From positions 3,072 through 67,071 of the forward strand of contig JAUNPS010000013.1 of the NCBI GenBank assembly GCA_030536575.1: a DNA stretch of 64,000 nucleotides, in the 5' to 3' direction. The notes below the pieces were generated by a model. It saw only the letters and a program-made list of their open reading frames with translations, was not told where the DNA came from and ran no database searches. Made by a program: the position numbers and the translations under genes. The first letter of the stretch is position 1; each line of letters starts with the position of its first letter. Positions 1 through 8,060 of this stretch are shown here, piece after piece. Origin of the DNA: Eubacteriales bacterium. GTDB taxonomy: Bacteria > Bacillota > Clostridia > Lachnospirales > Lachnospiraceae.

Positions 1-817
1 TATTATTTGTAATAGACGTGTTTGTATCGGTATTCGTCGTATTCGTATCGGCAGAATTTGTATCGGTACTGCTTGTCGTGTCGTCTGTTTCCGTTTCGTC
101 ATCAGCCTGGGTACTGCTTCCCGGCCCGATTCCAATAATCGTCTGTCCGGCAAGGCTGAACGGGCTGAACGAATCCGTCTGGAAGTACAGCATCCCGCCA
201 TTTACCTCCGGCGTCAGCTCCTCCATGCTGCCGTCATGCAGATAATGCAGAATCTTCATGTCGCCGTCCACTTCCACATCCGGCTTCGGAATGCCGATCG
301 TCACGGTCTCACCATTTAATACATATTCGCTGTCCGTATATAAATCCCACAGAACAATGTCATAGGGAACGATAATATCCAGTCCGTTTACACTTTCGGA
401 AGCGTCTTCCCGAATCGAAACCTGAATCTGGGTATACCATGGAATATCCCCTGTCACGGTAACGCCCTGATCACTGTGGTTATAGGCTGCGGCAGTCTCG
501 GTGGCCGCCTCCAGAAGCTGCTTCACGTCTTCGGAAATACTTTCTTTCTCTGCCGCGGATAATGCGTTATAGCGGACATACAGCGGAACCAATGCTTTCG
601 CTTCCTCCCGCGAATGAATCTCCAGCGCCTGGATCTCTTCCGCGACAGCCTGTGCTGCTTCGCTCATGGTCTGAACGGCTGCTTCGGTAATCTCCGTTTC
701 CGACGCATAGCTCATCTGCCGCGGCGCCCCCATCAGGCATACCGCGCTTAAAAACGCACAGCCCATGGCTTTTGCACTGTATTTCACCATCATTTCTTTT
801 GTCGATCTCGTTTTCAT
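1..817 (-). CDS. Secreted surface protein, C-terminus beyond window
   Basis: Open reading frame entering from the left edge; the start is ATG at 817, preceded by AAGGGGAG. The visible 272 codons begin with a basic N-terminus and hydrophobic stretch ending near SYASE, a likely signal peptide. A helical Glu/Ala-rich part follows, then a beta-rich domain (about residues 120-235). The last visible part is a Thr/Asp/Asn-rich linker (TDTN repeats) typical of wall-spanning spacers before a membrane or sortase anchor. No enzymatic motif is visible. Function unknown; the export and surface calls are inferences from composition. Confidence 0.75.
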   Translation of the reverse strand, partial: MKTRSTKEMMVKYSAKAMGCAFLSAVCLMGAPRQMSYASETEITEAAVQTMSEAAQAVAEEIQALEIHSREEAKALVPLYVRYNALSAAEKESISEDVKQLLEAATETAAAYNHSDQGVTVTGDIPWYTQIQVSIREDASESVNGLDIIVPYDIVLWDLYTDSEYVLNGETVTIGIPKPDVEVDGDMKILHYLHDGSMEELTPEVNGGMLYFQTDSFSPFSLAGQTIIGIGPGSSTQADDETETDDTTSSTDTNSADTNTTNTDTNTSITNN

Positions 818-970
818 TTTATTCTCCCCTTCATGTTCCAGTCACTTTACGCCGGCACATGGCGTAGTTCCTTCATGTGAACCAATTATAACATTTCCAA
901 AACAGTTTTTCAAGTATTTATTACAAATTTGTTAAAAATATTTAGTTTAATTTACGTTACTATTGAATTC
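818..970. other. AT-rich intergenic region
   Basis: Divergent intergenic space between the secreted protein and the CNNM gene. It is AT-rich from 880 to 970 and probably carries the upstream promoter of the minus-strand gene, but no single -35/-10 pair stands out. No gene seen. Confidence 0.4.
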
Positions 971-999
971 TTGCATTTATATGGGAAATAAGGTATATT
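971..999 (+). promoter_or_regulatory. SigA-type promoter for the CNNM gene
   Basis: TTGCAT at 971-976 and TATATT at 994-999 with a 17-bp spacer. It lies about 170 bp before the start codon, which leaves a long leader. Confidence 0.6.
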
Positions 1000-1006
1000 A
1001 CTCCTT

Positions 1007-1153
1007 AGTCAACAACCCCACGCCAGCCGCCAAACGGACACGGAAACCTGCCCGCCGGCGCTGCCCGTGGACATAAACTTTCATGCCCCGTATACGGGAG
1101 TTCCTCCCGCGAAATGTTCCGGGACATGCCGCCACCTCGAAACGTACATTTTA
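1007..1153 (+). promoter_or_regulatory. Structured 5' leader, candidate riboregulator
   Basis: GC-rich leader between promoter and start codon. CCCGTATACGGG (1087-1098) is a perfect palindrome. The overlapping CGGGAG TTC CTCCCG (1095-1109) forms an alternative hairpin, so the two cannot form together. ATGTTCC/GGGACAT follows. Upstream, CACGG and CCGTG enclose CGCCGGCG. The order of these elements does not match the M-box or yybP-ykoY consensus I know. The transporter family downstream is linked to Mg2+ or Co2+, so a metal-responsive leader is possible but unproven. Confidence 0.35.
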
Positions 1154-1169
1154 AAGGAGATGATTTTTT

Positions 1170-2456
1170 TTGGATTCGAGTGACGCCTTGCAGGCATGTT
1201 CGCTTATTCTGCTGTTAGGGCTGTCTGCATTTTTCTCATCGGCAGAGACGTCTATGGTAACTGTAAACCGCATCCGCATCACCAGCCTGGCTGAACAGGG
1301 GAATAAAAAGGCGGTCCGGCTTCTGAAGATTATTGATGATTCCGGCAAAATGCTCAGTGCGATCCTGATCGGAAATAACGTGGTGAATCTGTCCGCCTCG
1401 GCGATTTCCGCCACCCTCGCCCAGAGCCTGTTTGGAAGCGCCGGCGTCAGCATTGCCACCGGACTCCTGACGATCCTGGTTCTGATCTTCGGAGAGATCA
1501 CTCCCAAGACGATGGCCACCCTCTATGCCGAAAAGCTGGCTCTGGCCTACTCCGGCGTGATCTGGTACTTGATGGTGCTCATGACTCCCGTGATCTTTGT
1601 CATTAATAAACTTTCCGGTTTCATCCTGAAACTCCTGAAAGTGGATCCCAATGCAAAGAATAACACCATGACCGAGCACGAGCTGCGCACCATCGTAGAC
1701 GTCAGCCACGAAGAAGGTGTGATCGAGAGCGACGAGCGCCAGATGATCTACAACGTAGTCGATTTCGGAGACGCCCAGGCCAAGGATATCATGGTTCCCC
1801 GCGTGGATATGATCTCCGTCTCGGTCACCAGTACCTACGATGAGCTCATCGCCATCTTCCGTCAGGAAAAGTTCACCCGGATTCCTGTTTATGAAAACAG
1901 CTCCGACAATGTCATCGGCATCATAAACATCAAAGATCTCCTGGTTCTGGAGCCCGCTGCGGAATTCCACATCCGCGACATTCTCCGGGAACCGCATTTT
2001 ACCTATGAATATAAGAAGACCTCCGAACTTCTGGTGGAAATGCGCCAGTATTCCATGAATATGGCCATCGTCCTGGACGAGTACGGCGCCACCGCCGGGC
2101 TGATTACCCTGGAGGATCTTCTGGAAGAGATCGTCGGCGAAATCCGCGACGAATACGACAAAGACGAGGAAGACCTGGTTCAGAAGATCAGCGACCAGGA
2201 AGTGATCGTCGAAGGCTCCATGAAGCTGGACGACTTAAACGACGCCCTGGGCCTGTCCCTGGAATCCGAGGATTACGATTCCATTGGCGGTTACATCATC
2301 GAGCATCTGGATCATTTACCCAAGTCCGGCGAATTCACCGTTACCGATACCGGCATCCGCCTGGTGGTTGATTCCGTCGACCGGAAACGAATCGAAAAAG
2401 TCCATATTTATCTGCCGGAACCTTCCGAGGCACTTTCTGAGGAAGTGAAAGCATAG
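1170..2456 (+). CDS. CNNM/CorC-HlyC family membrane protein (hemolysin-like)
   Basis: 428-residue integral membrane protein. The N-terminal DUF21/CNNM transmembrane domain (residues 1-150) contains the family hallmark FFSSAETSM and GEITPKT. A tandem CBS pair (about 190-315, starting IMVPRVDM) follows, then a C-terminal CorC_HlyC domain (about 335-410). The family is linked to Mg2+ or Co2+ efflux; the old name hemolysin is misleading. The start is TTG at 1170, nine bases after AAAGGAG, the only start with a good ribosome site. It is monocistronic, with a promoter and foldable leader upstream and a terminator directly downstream. Confidence 0.9.
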   Translation: MDSSDALQACSLILLLGLSAFFSSAETSMVTVNRIRITSLAEQGNKKAVRLLKIIDDSGKMLSAILIGNNVVNLSASAISATLAQSLFGSAGVSIATGLLTILVLIFGEITPKTMATLYAEKLALAYSGVIWYLMVLMTPVIFVINKLSGFILKLLKVDPNAKNNTMTEHELRTIVDVSHEEGVIESDERQMIYNVVDFGDAQAKDIMVPRVDMISVSVTSTYDELIAIFRQEKFTRIPVYENSSDNVIGIINIKDLLVLEPAAEFHIRDILREPHFTYEYKKTSELLVEMRQYSMNMAIVLDEYGATAGLITLEDLLEEIVGEIRDEYDKDEEDLVQKISDQEVIVEGSMKLDDLNDALGLSLESEDYDSIGGYIIEHLDHLPKSGEFTVTDTGIRLVVDSVDRKRIEKVHIYLPEPSEALSEEVKA

Positions 2457-2463
2457 GCAAAAA

Positions 2464-2492
2464 AGGGAGCCGCATAAAAACGGCTCCTTTTC
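2464..2492. terminator. Bidirectional terminator
   Basis: Stem GGAGCCG (2466-2472)/CGGCTCC (2481-2487) flanked by A-run and T-run. It serves the CNNM gene on plus and the sigma-like gene on minus. Confidence 0.85.
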
Positions 2493-2496
2493 TCTT

Positions 2497-3279
2497 CTAT
2501 TTCCGATCTTCCGCATGCAATGCATCCACCGAAATCTCATCCCCTGCCATCCGCAGAATATCTTTAATCTCCTCCACCGGCATCTCCAGATAAGCCGACA
2601 GCTCCTCGATCGACACCTTATGCTCCAGATCCCGTTCCAGGTTCTTCACCGCTTCCTGCAAATGATTTGCCCGCTCCGCAATCCGCTCTCCCATATCCTG
2701 GATGTCCTGGCTTTCCTCCAGCGCTTCCTCCATCGCCGCCTGGATCTTCTCATACAGATACTTTTCGTACTCCTCCAGCTCCAGCCCGACCTCAAGCTCC
2801 TCCAGCGCCAGCATCAGCCCGATATTTCCCTCCTGGACCAGATCCCCCATCGGAACCCCTCCATATTGATACGTTTGCGAAAGGTCGTAAACAGTCTGCA
2901 AATATCCCTGGGTCAGCCGGCTCTTCGCCTGGCCGTCCCCCGCCGCCGCCATCTGAAACAGCTTCCACTTTTCCTCCTGCGGAATCTGCACAAGCTGCTG
3001 CAGCTCTTCCAGATAAAAATCCAGCGGCGTCCCTCCTTCTTCCGTCTCTGCTTCTTTCGGCTCAGCGGACTTCTCTGCGCCTGCTCCCTTCGGCTCATAG
3101 CCTTCGACCTGAATCTTTTCCCCGGCCAGATATTCGAAAATCATCTGAAAATGGCTCTCTTCCAGATGCGCATTTTGGAAAAACTCCCGGATCTCTGCCT
3201 GGCTTAGCCGGTTCCCCCGCTCATCCGCCAACTTCTTAATCTCGCTTAACATTTCCCGAAAAATGATCTTATCCTGCAT
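2497..3279 (-). CDS. Degenerate sigma-70-like protein lacking regions 2.4 and 4
   Basis: 260 residues. The start chosen is ATG 3279, behind GGAGG; longer frames would run back into ctpA. Residues 1-50 are helical, like sigma region 1.1. LDFYLEELQQL (86-96) resembles region 1.2. The stretch around DLVQEGNIGLM (146-156) is a clear match to region 2.1-2.2 of group 1 sigma factors, and 199-252 resembles region 3 (SIEELSAYLEMPVEEIKDIL). The aromatic promoter-melting segment (2.3-2.4) is replaced by acidic helix, and region 4 is absent. It overlaps the end of ctpA by 11 bp, so the two are probably translationally coupled. It may bind core polymerase without recognising promoters; that is inference. 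Confidence 0.75.
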   Translation of the reverse strand: MQDKIIFREMLSEIKKLADERGNRLSQAEIREFFQNAHLEESHFQMIFEYLAGEKIQVEGYEPKGAGAEKSAEPKEAETEEGGTPLDFYLEELQQLVQIPQEEKWKLFQMAAAGDGQAKSRLTQGYLQTVYDLSQTYQYGGVPMGDLVQEGNIGLMLALEELEVGLELEEYEKYLYEKIQAAMEEALEESQDIQDMGERIAERANHLQEAVKNLERDLEHKVSIEELSAYLEMPVEEIKDILRMAGDEISVDALHAEDRK

Positions 3280-4513
3280 CTTCTGCCTCCAATACTTCAA
3301 TCGCTTTCTGAAGCTGATTGTCTTCTTCCTTCGTGATCTCGATCTGATTCGCCAGCGCCTCATCCAGCTCCACTTCCACATCCGGTTCGATGCCTTTTCC
3401 ATGGATATCCTGGCCCAGCGGCGTAAAATATTTCGCAATGGTCAGTTTCACCGCCGAGCCGTCCGACAGGCGGATGGTCTGCTGGACAATGCCCTTGCCA
3501 TAGGTGGTCGTTCCCACCAGCGTGCCGATCCCGTAGTCCTTCACCGCCCCGGCGAAAATTTCCGAAGCGCTGGCACTGTAGCCGTTAATCAGGACGGCCA
3601 GGGGAATCTGGAGTTCCTTCGTCCCGTCGCATTCGAAGTTTTCCCGCACGCCATTTTTGTCTTCTGTGTAGACAATCAGGCCTTCCGGTAAAATTTCCCG
3701 CAGGATCTCGCAGACAGTATCCAGGACGCCGCCCAGGTTACTGCGCAGGTCGATGATCAGCTTTTCCATTCCCTGGCTTTCCAGGGCTTCCTTCGCCGCA
3801 AGGAACTGCTCCTCGGTCACGGTGTCGAATTCTGCAATGCGGATGTAGCCGATCTGATTTTCCAGCATTTCGTACTCCACCGTAGGGATTTCCACTTTAC
3901 GCCTTTCCACATAAAACACCAGTTCTTCGGCGCTGCCTTCCCGCTCAATGGTAATCTTCACAGTCTCCCCTTCCGCGGTCTTGATCAGGGATACCACATT
4001 GTTCAGATCCATGGCGGACGTCTCCTCGTCGTTCACCTTTGTGATAATATCGCCCGGCAAAAGTCCAACCTCCGCCGCAGGCGTATTTTCATAGCATTTG
4101 ACAATCGTAACCTCCCCGGTCTGCTGATCCTGGGTCACGGTCACACCAATGCCGTCATATTCCCCGGAAGTGGACTCCAGCATGCTGGCCAGCTCCTCCT
4201 CCGTGTAGTAAGCCGCATAGGGGTCGCCCAGTCCGGCAATCAGCCCTTTATACAGGTAATCTTCCACCTTTTCCGCGTCCACTTCATCGTAAAAATATTC
4301 ATTAATAATCTCTTCGATCGCCTGTATTTTCTGGCTGCTCTGCTCCAGATCCAGATTCAGCTTCTCACTTTCTCCCTCTGTCTCATCTATCGCTGCGGAC
4401 AGCTCCTGTCTCTGCGCTGCCTCCGTGCCAAAGCGGACACCGAGCAGCAAAAGCAGGGTCAGGCAGATTCCGCACATTGCTCCCGTCAGAAAGCTGCTGC
4501 GTTTCTCCATCAT
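3269..4513 (-). CDS. ctpA: C-terminal processing peptidase, S41 family (CtpA/CtpB-like)
   Basis: 414 residues. One N-terminal membrane segment (about 8-28) is followed by a coiled stretch, a PDZ domain (about 118-190) and the S41 protease core. The catalytic dyad is visible: Ser in GYSASASEIF (about S315) and Lys in TTYGKGIVQ (K340), 25 residues apart as in Prc/CtpB. Length is normal for the family. Such proteases sit outside the membrane and cut C-terminal tails; in Bacilli, CtpB activates a sporulation protease. Here the downstream partner is the sigma-like gene, whose start overlaps its stop. Confidence 0.92.
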   Translation of the reverse strand: MMEKRSSFLTGAMCGICLTLLLLLGVRFGTEAAQRQELSAAIDETEGESEKLNLDLEQSSQKIQAIEEIINEYFYDEVDAEKVEDYLYKGLIAGLGDPYAAYYTEEELASMLESTSGEYDGIGVTVTQDQQTGEVTIVKCYENTPAAEVGLLPGDIITKVNDEETSAMDLNNVVSLIKTAEGETVKITIEREGSAEELVFYVERRKVEIPTVEYEMLENQIGYIRIAEFDTVTEEQFLAAKEALESQGMEKLIIDLRSNLGGVLDTVCEILREILPEGLIVYTEDKNGVRENFECDGTKELQIPLAVLINGYSASASEIFAGAVKDYGIGTLVGTTTYGKGIVQQTIRLSDGSAVKLTIAKYFTPLGQDIHGKGIEPDVEVELDEALANQIEITKEEDNQLQKAIEVLEAEDAG

Positions 4514-4566
4514 TATGCTCCTTATTCTCTGCCAATTTTCTTTTCCGTCCGGATGCTGGAAACCGC

Positions 4567-4617
4567 AAAAGGTTTTGGCACGATACTTTCTTTATCTTAT
4601 CGTAACCAAAACCCTTT
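4567..4617 (-). terminator. Terminator after the CdaR-family gene
   Basis: Long hairpin: GGTTTTGG (4571-4578)/CCAAAACC (4606-4613) and ACGATA/TATCGT, flanked by AAAA and TTTT. It isolates ctpA from the gene upstream. Confidence 0.8.
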
Positions 4618-4648
4618 TATGCAATCTTTTTATCCGTTCCGCCGGATC

Positions 4649-5737
4649 TTAATAATCCATCGTTTCCATATACTTCATATAGCGGACAACCATCAGCGCG
4701 ATCTTAAAGGTGATCGCGTCTTCGAATACCCGCAGATCCAGCCCGGTGCTCTTCTGAAGCTTATCCAGGCGGTAAACCAGGGTATTCCGGTGAATATAGA
4801 GCTGTCTGGATGTCTCGGAGACATTCAGGCTGTTTTCGAAAAATTTATTGATGGTCGTCAGGGTTTCTTCGTCGAAATCATCCGGGGATTTTCCTTCGAA
4901 AATTTCCTTGATGAACATTTTGCAAAGCGGGATCGGAAGCTGATAGATCAGGCGGCCAATACCAAGGGAACTGTAGGCGATCACGTTCCGCTCCTCGAAG
5001 AAAATCTTCCCTACATCCAAAGCCATCCGCGCTTCCTTATAGGATCTGGACACTTCCTTGATCTCGTCTACAATGGTGCCGTAGGCGATATGGGCCGTTT
5101 CCTTCTTTCCGGTTCCCAGGGAATCCAGAATCTGCCTGGCTGTCCGCTCCATCTCCGGATAGCCTTCCGCAGGCGCCAGTTCTTTTACGACAATGATGCT
5201 CTTTTCATCGACTGCTGTAATAAAATCTCCGTTTTTGCCCCCCAGCATCGTCCGGACATTTTCCAGGGAAGAATTATCCTTCTCATGATCTACTTCCAGC
5301 AAAAAGACGACTCTTCGGGCTTCGGTATCGATGTGCAGCTTCTTCGCGCGATTATAGATATCAACCAAGAGCAGGTTGTCCAGGAGCAGATTTTTGATGA
5401 AATTGTCTTTATCAAACCGCTCCTTATAGGCTACCAGCAGGTTCTGAATCTGAAAGGCCGCCATTTTCCCGACCATATAGACGTCGTCGCTGCTGCCTTT
5501 CGCTACCAGAATATACTCTAACTGATGTTCGTCGAAAATCTTAAAAAACTGATATCCCTGTACAAGCTGGCTGTCTGCCGGCGAATCTACGAAGGGAAGC
5601 ATGTAGGCTTTATGCTCTTCGGCTTCCGGATAGGTCGTAGCGAGCACGTTCCCTTCCAGGTCAATTACACAAAGGTCAATGCGGGAAATCACTTTTAAGC
5701 CTTCGATCGTCGATTGCAGTATCTGGTTCGTTATCAT
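4649..5737 (-). CDS. CdaR/PucR-family transcriptional regulator
   Basis: 362 residues. The N-terminal part begins with a putative sugar-diacid-recognition-like sensory domain (residues about 1-130). A degenerate GGDEF-like domain follows (about 140-260). The C-terminus is a PucR-type helix-turn-helix (about 295-360) with LNVSETSRQLYIHRNTLVYR, the usual signature of the HTH_30 class. CdaR proteins activate carbohydrate or diacid genes in response to a small ligand. No adjacent catabolic operon is present, so the target and ligand are unknown. It is a single gene, closed by a strong terminator. Confidence 0.85.
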   Translation of the reverse strand: MITNQILQSTIEGLKVISRIDLCVIDLEGNVLATTYPEAEEHKAYMLPFVDSPADSQLVQGYQFFKIFDEHQLEYILVAKGSSDDVYMVGKMAAFQIQNLLVAYKERFDKDNFIKNLLLDNLLLVDIYNRAKKLHIDTEARRVVFLLEVDHEKDNSSLENVRTMLGGKNGDFITAVDEKSIIVVKELAPAEGYPEMERTARQILDSLGTGKKETAHIAYGTIVDEIKEVSRSYKEARMALDVGKIFFEERNVIAYSSLGIGRLIYQLPIPLCKMFIKEIFEGKSPDDFDEETLTTINKFFENSLNVSETSRQLYIHRNTLVYRLDKLQKSTGLDLRVFEDAITFKIALMVVRYMKYMETMDY

Positions 5738-5870
5738 TTTTTTCCACTCCTTTGCTACAGTCCAATTACCAATATTTTAATACATAATGCCAAAAAAAGA
5801 AAGTAAAATTTGTGATATTTTATACATTTTTCTTCTTTGACACCGAAGGCCTGCAGCAGAGTCCGGAAGT

Positions 5871-6545
5871 TTATTCTTCGGTGAATTCTGCGACCCGTTT
5901 TTTAAAGGTACGCTTTTCCCGGATCCGTTCCAGAAATTTCTGTTTCGCTTTCATGCCTTTCTGGACGCCGCCGTTTTTTCCGATGCCGATCCAGATCCTG
6001 GAATTCAGCTTCTGGCGGTTCAGATAAGCAAAATTTTCCTGCAGCGGATAGGGAAGCGCGGCCAGAATCACGTCCGCCGCAATCCCGTTCAGCCGGTTCA
6101 GCAGCGCATCCGGGTCTTCCGCCGCCGTCTCTTCGAAGGAGAAGCTTCCCGCGACCTCCAAATGGGGATACGCCTCCCGCAGCTCCTTCTTTAACCGCTC
6201 CCGGTCCGCCGGGGTCTCGGCCACCAGGACGAGGCTTCTCCCTGCTTCGCTTAAATATTCCAGGAAGGAAGCCAGAAACCAGTTCTCCTCCGCCTCCCAG
6301 AGCCGCTCCGGAGCCGTGATGCCGGCCGCTTCCAGCACTTCCCGCTCCCGGATCACGCTCAGGTTCAGCTGCTCGATCTGCTGTCGGTACTCCTCCGACT
6401 CCTCTGTGGCCAGCAGAACGCCGGAGGTCACCATCCCGATGATCCGCAGGGCGTCCCCTTCCAGGAAACCCCTGGCCTTTTCCAGGGCCTCCTGGGTGCT
6501 CATGCTGTCCAGGCGGATTCCCAGAATCTCGATTTTTTCACTCAT
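5871..6545 (-). CDS. Divergent WecG/TagA/CpsF-like protein
   Basis: 224 residues. The opening IEILGIRLDSMSTQEALEK matches the first strand of WecG/TagA/CpsF glycosyltransferases, and VILAALPYPLQENF plus RIWIGIGKNGG match their C-terminal nucleotide-sugar region. The usual family residues are changed: the Asn/Asp-rich active-site loop (normally TPNPE) reads TSGVLLA, and the GSPKQE motif reads PYPLQE. It may therefore be a catalytically weakened relative rather than an active ManNAc transferase. It stands alone, with no teichoic-acid or capsule genes nearby. Confidence 0.6.
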   Translation of the reverse strand: MSEKIEILGIRLDSMSTQEALEKARGFLEGDALRIIGMVTSGVLLATEESEEYRQQIEQLNLSVIREREVLEAAGITAPERLWEAEENWFLASFLEYLSEAGRSLVLVAETPADRERLKKELREAYPHLEVAGSFSFEETAAEDPDALLNRLNGIAADVILAALPYPLQENFAYLNRQKLNSRIWIGIGKNGGVQKGMKAKQKFLERIREKRTFKKRVAEFTEE

Positions 6546-6717
6546 GTCTTTTCACCTGCCCTCTTTGGAACCTTACTTTCCCATGCCTGCGGCAGGGTAC
6601 TTTTTCTCCATCCAATTTGAATCAAAGCTTTATGCCCAATTTACAGTAATCATACCAGAAAACGGCGGCAATGTAAAGCCGTACCTTGCGAACCTTTCTT
6701 TTACTCCCAAAATTCAA

Positions 6718-6753
6718 GGGCAGGCCGTGACTTGTGTAAGTCACGCCCTGCCC
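6718..6753 (-). terminator. Terminator of the five-gene secreted operon
   Basis: GGGCAGG (6718-6724)/CCTGCCC (6747-6753) enclosing CGTGACTT/AAGTCACG with a GTGT loop. The U-run on the minus side is weak. Confidence 0.7.
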
Positions 6754-6774
6754 TGGTTTCGGAAGTTTTTACGA

Positions 6775-8022
6775 TCAATACAGGCTTAACGATGCCAGTA
6801 TGGAACAGATGGTATCCGCATTTTCCGCATACTGCGTGCCGGTCACACAGAATACGTACTGCTTGTCAGATGGATGAAAAAACAGAATGGCTCCGCAGTC
6901 TTCCTCCTCCAGACGGTATGCAACGCACCCGATCCCGTTGATCGTCACAAGATCGTCCACCTGATAGCCGCCCTGCCTGATTACCGCCGCAAGGTCTTCC
7001 AGCGTCTCCGCGCCATCGCTGTATGCCCATACGACAGAAATTGCCGGCGCATATTCCGCCTTGGAGGAATCTCCCGCAAGATAGAGGACCCCCTGCTGCG
7101 CCTGTTCCTCGGTTACCTCGTACACATTCCAGTCGCTTGGCAAATATAATTGAAAGCCGTCCTGGAAGGGCACCCAGGTGCCCGCATAAGCGGCCGCAGT
7201 CTCATCAAAAACAATACTTCCCGCTGTCTGTTCCGATTCTTCTTCCTTGTTTCCGGCGCTTCCGGAAACTCCGCCCACCGTTCCGATCGTCCCGGCGACT
7301 CCCCCGGAACCCGCTTCGGTTTCGGAAGTCTCCTGCCCGATCACGTCTCCGAGCACCTGTTCAACATCGTCTGCTGCCGCTTTTGCGCCTCCGGTCACAG
7401 ACCGTCCGCTGTCTACATGCCTCTCATAATCACTGTCGCCGCCCGCAAGATAAGCAAAGCTCCCCGCCGCCTGCTCCAGGGCTGCCCCCACATAGCAGGA
7501 AAGTTCCGGTATCTCCTTGGCGCCAAACATATAGGTTTTCCCGTTTTCTGCTGTAAACAGCCTTATATCCCGAACAATATAGCCGCTGACTGTATAAGAA
7601 TAGCCAATCTGTGTAAAGCTCCTGCCTCCAAGATTCACCGTATTTGCCTCAGACGTCACCTGAAGGTCACTGTAACCTTCGCTCATATACAACGTAAACT
7701 GATCTGCAAAATCCGCCGTGTCCATATCGTAATAACCGATAATCACATAGGGAATACAGCCCTCTTCCTCCATATACGCATAAACAAACCCGTCTTCCTG
7801 GCAAATGGCTGTATAATCGGAAAGATTCACAGAAATCCCAAGATCATCCAGTGCAATCAAATCTCCCTGTGCCCCGGACGCCTGTGCCGAAGCCGCGATC
7901 TGGTTCTGCTCCTCTCCAAGACCGCCTAATTTCAATTCTGCCTGCGCGGTGATCGTACCGCCTGCCGCGATCGCTGCCGCTGCCAATACGGCCAAAAACC
8001 TTCTTCTCGTTTTCATATTCAC
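6775..8022 (-). CDS. Exported two-domain PsbP/DcrB-like protein
   Basis: 415 residues with a clear signal peptide (MKTRRRFLAVLAAAAIAAG, cleavage near AQA-E). Two similar-sized beta-rich halves (about 45-190 and 270-415) are joined by a Gly/Ser/Glu-rich low-complexity linker (about 200-265). The second half (GFQLYLPSDWNVYEV onward) reads like the PsbP/DcrB/Mog1 fold found in many exported proteins; the first half is a diverged relative. No catalytic motif. It is last in the protease operon, about 40 bp after the preceding gene. The fold call is from pattern only. Confidence 0.65.
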   Translation of the reverse strand: MNMKTRRRFLAVLAAAAIAAGGTITAQAELKLGGLGEEQNQIAASAQASGAQGDLIALDDLGISVNLSDYTAICQEDGFVYAYMEEEGCIPYVIIGYYDMDTADFADQFTLYMSEGYSDLQVTSEANTVNLGGRSFTQIGYSYTVSGYIVRDIRLFTAENGKTYMFGAKEIPELSCYVGAALEQAAGSFAYLAGGDSDYERHVDSGRSVTGGAKAAADDVEQVLGDVIGQETSETEAGSGGVAGTIGTVGGVSGSAGNKEEESEQTAGSIVFDETAAAYAGTWVPFQDGFQLYLPSDWNVYEVTEEQAQQGVLYLAGDSSKAEYAPAISVVWAYSDGAETLEDLAAVIRQGGYQVDDLVTINGIGCVAYRLEEEDCGAILFFHPSDKQYVFCVTGTQYAENADTICSILASLSLY

Positions 8023-8060
8023 GCTTCTCCTCTCTGTTTCCTTTCTGGTATCTGAACTTT

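Noticed and set aside
1007-1153. M-box Mg2+ riboswitch
   Set aside because: GCTGCCC occurs, but the order and the remaining conserved blocks of the M-box are absent.
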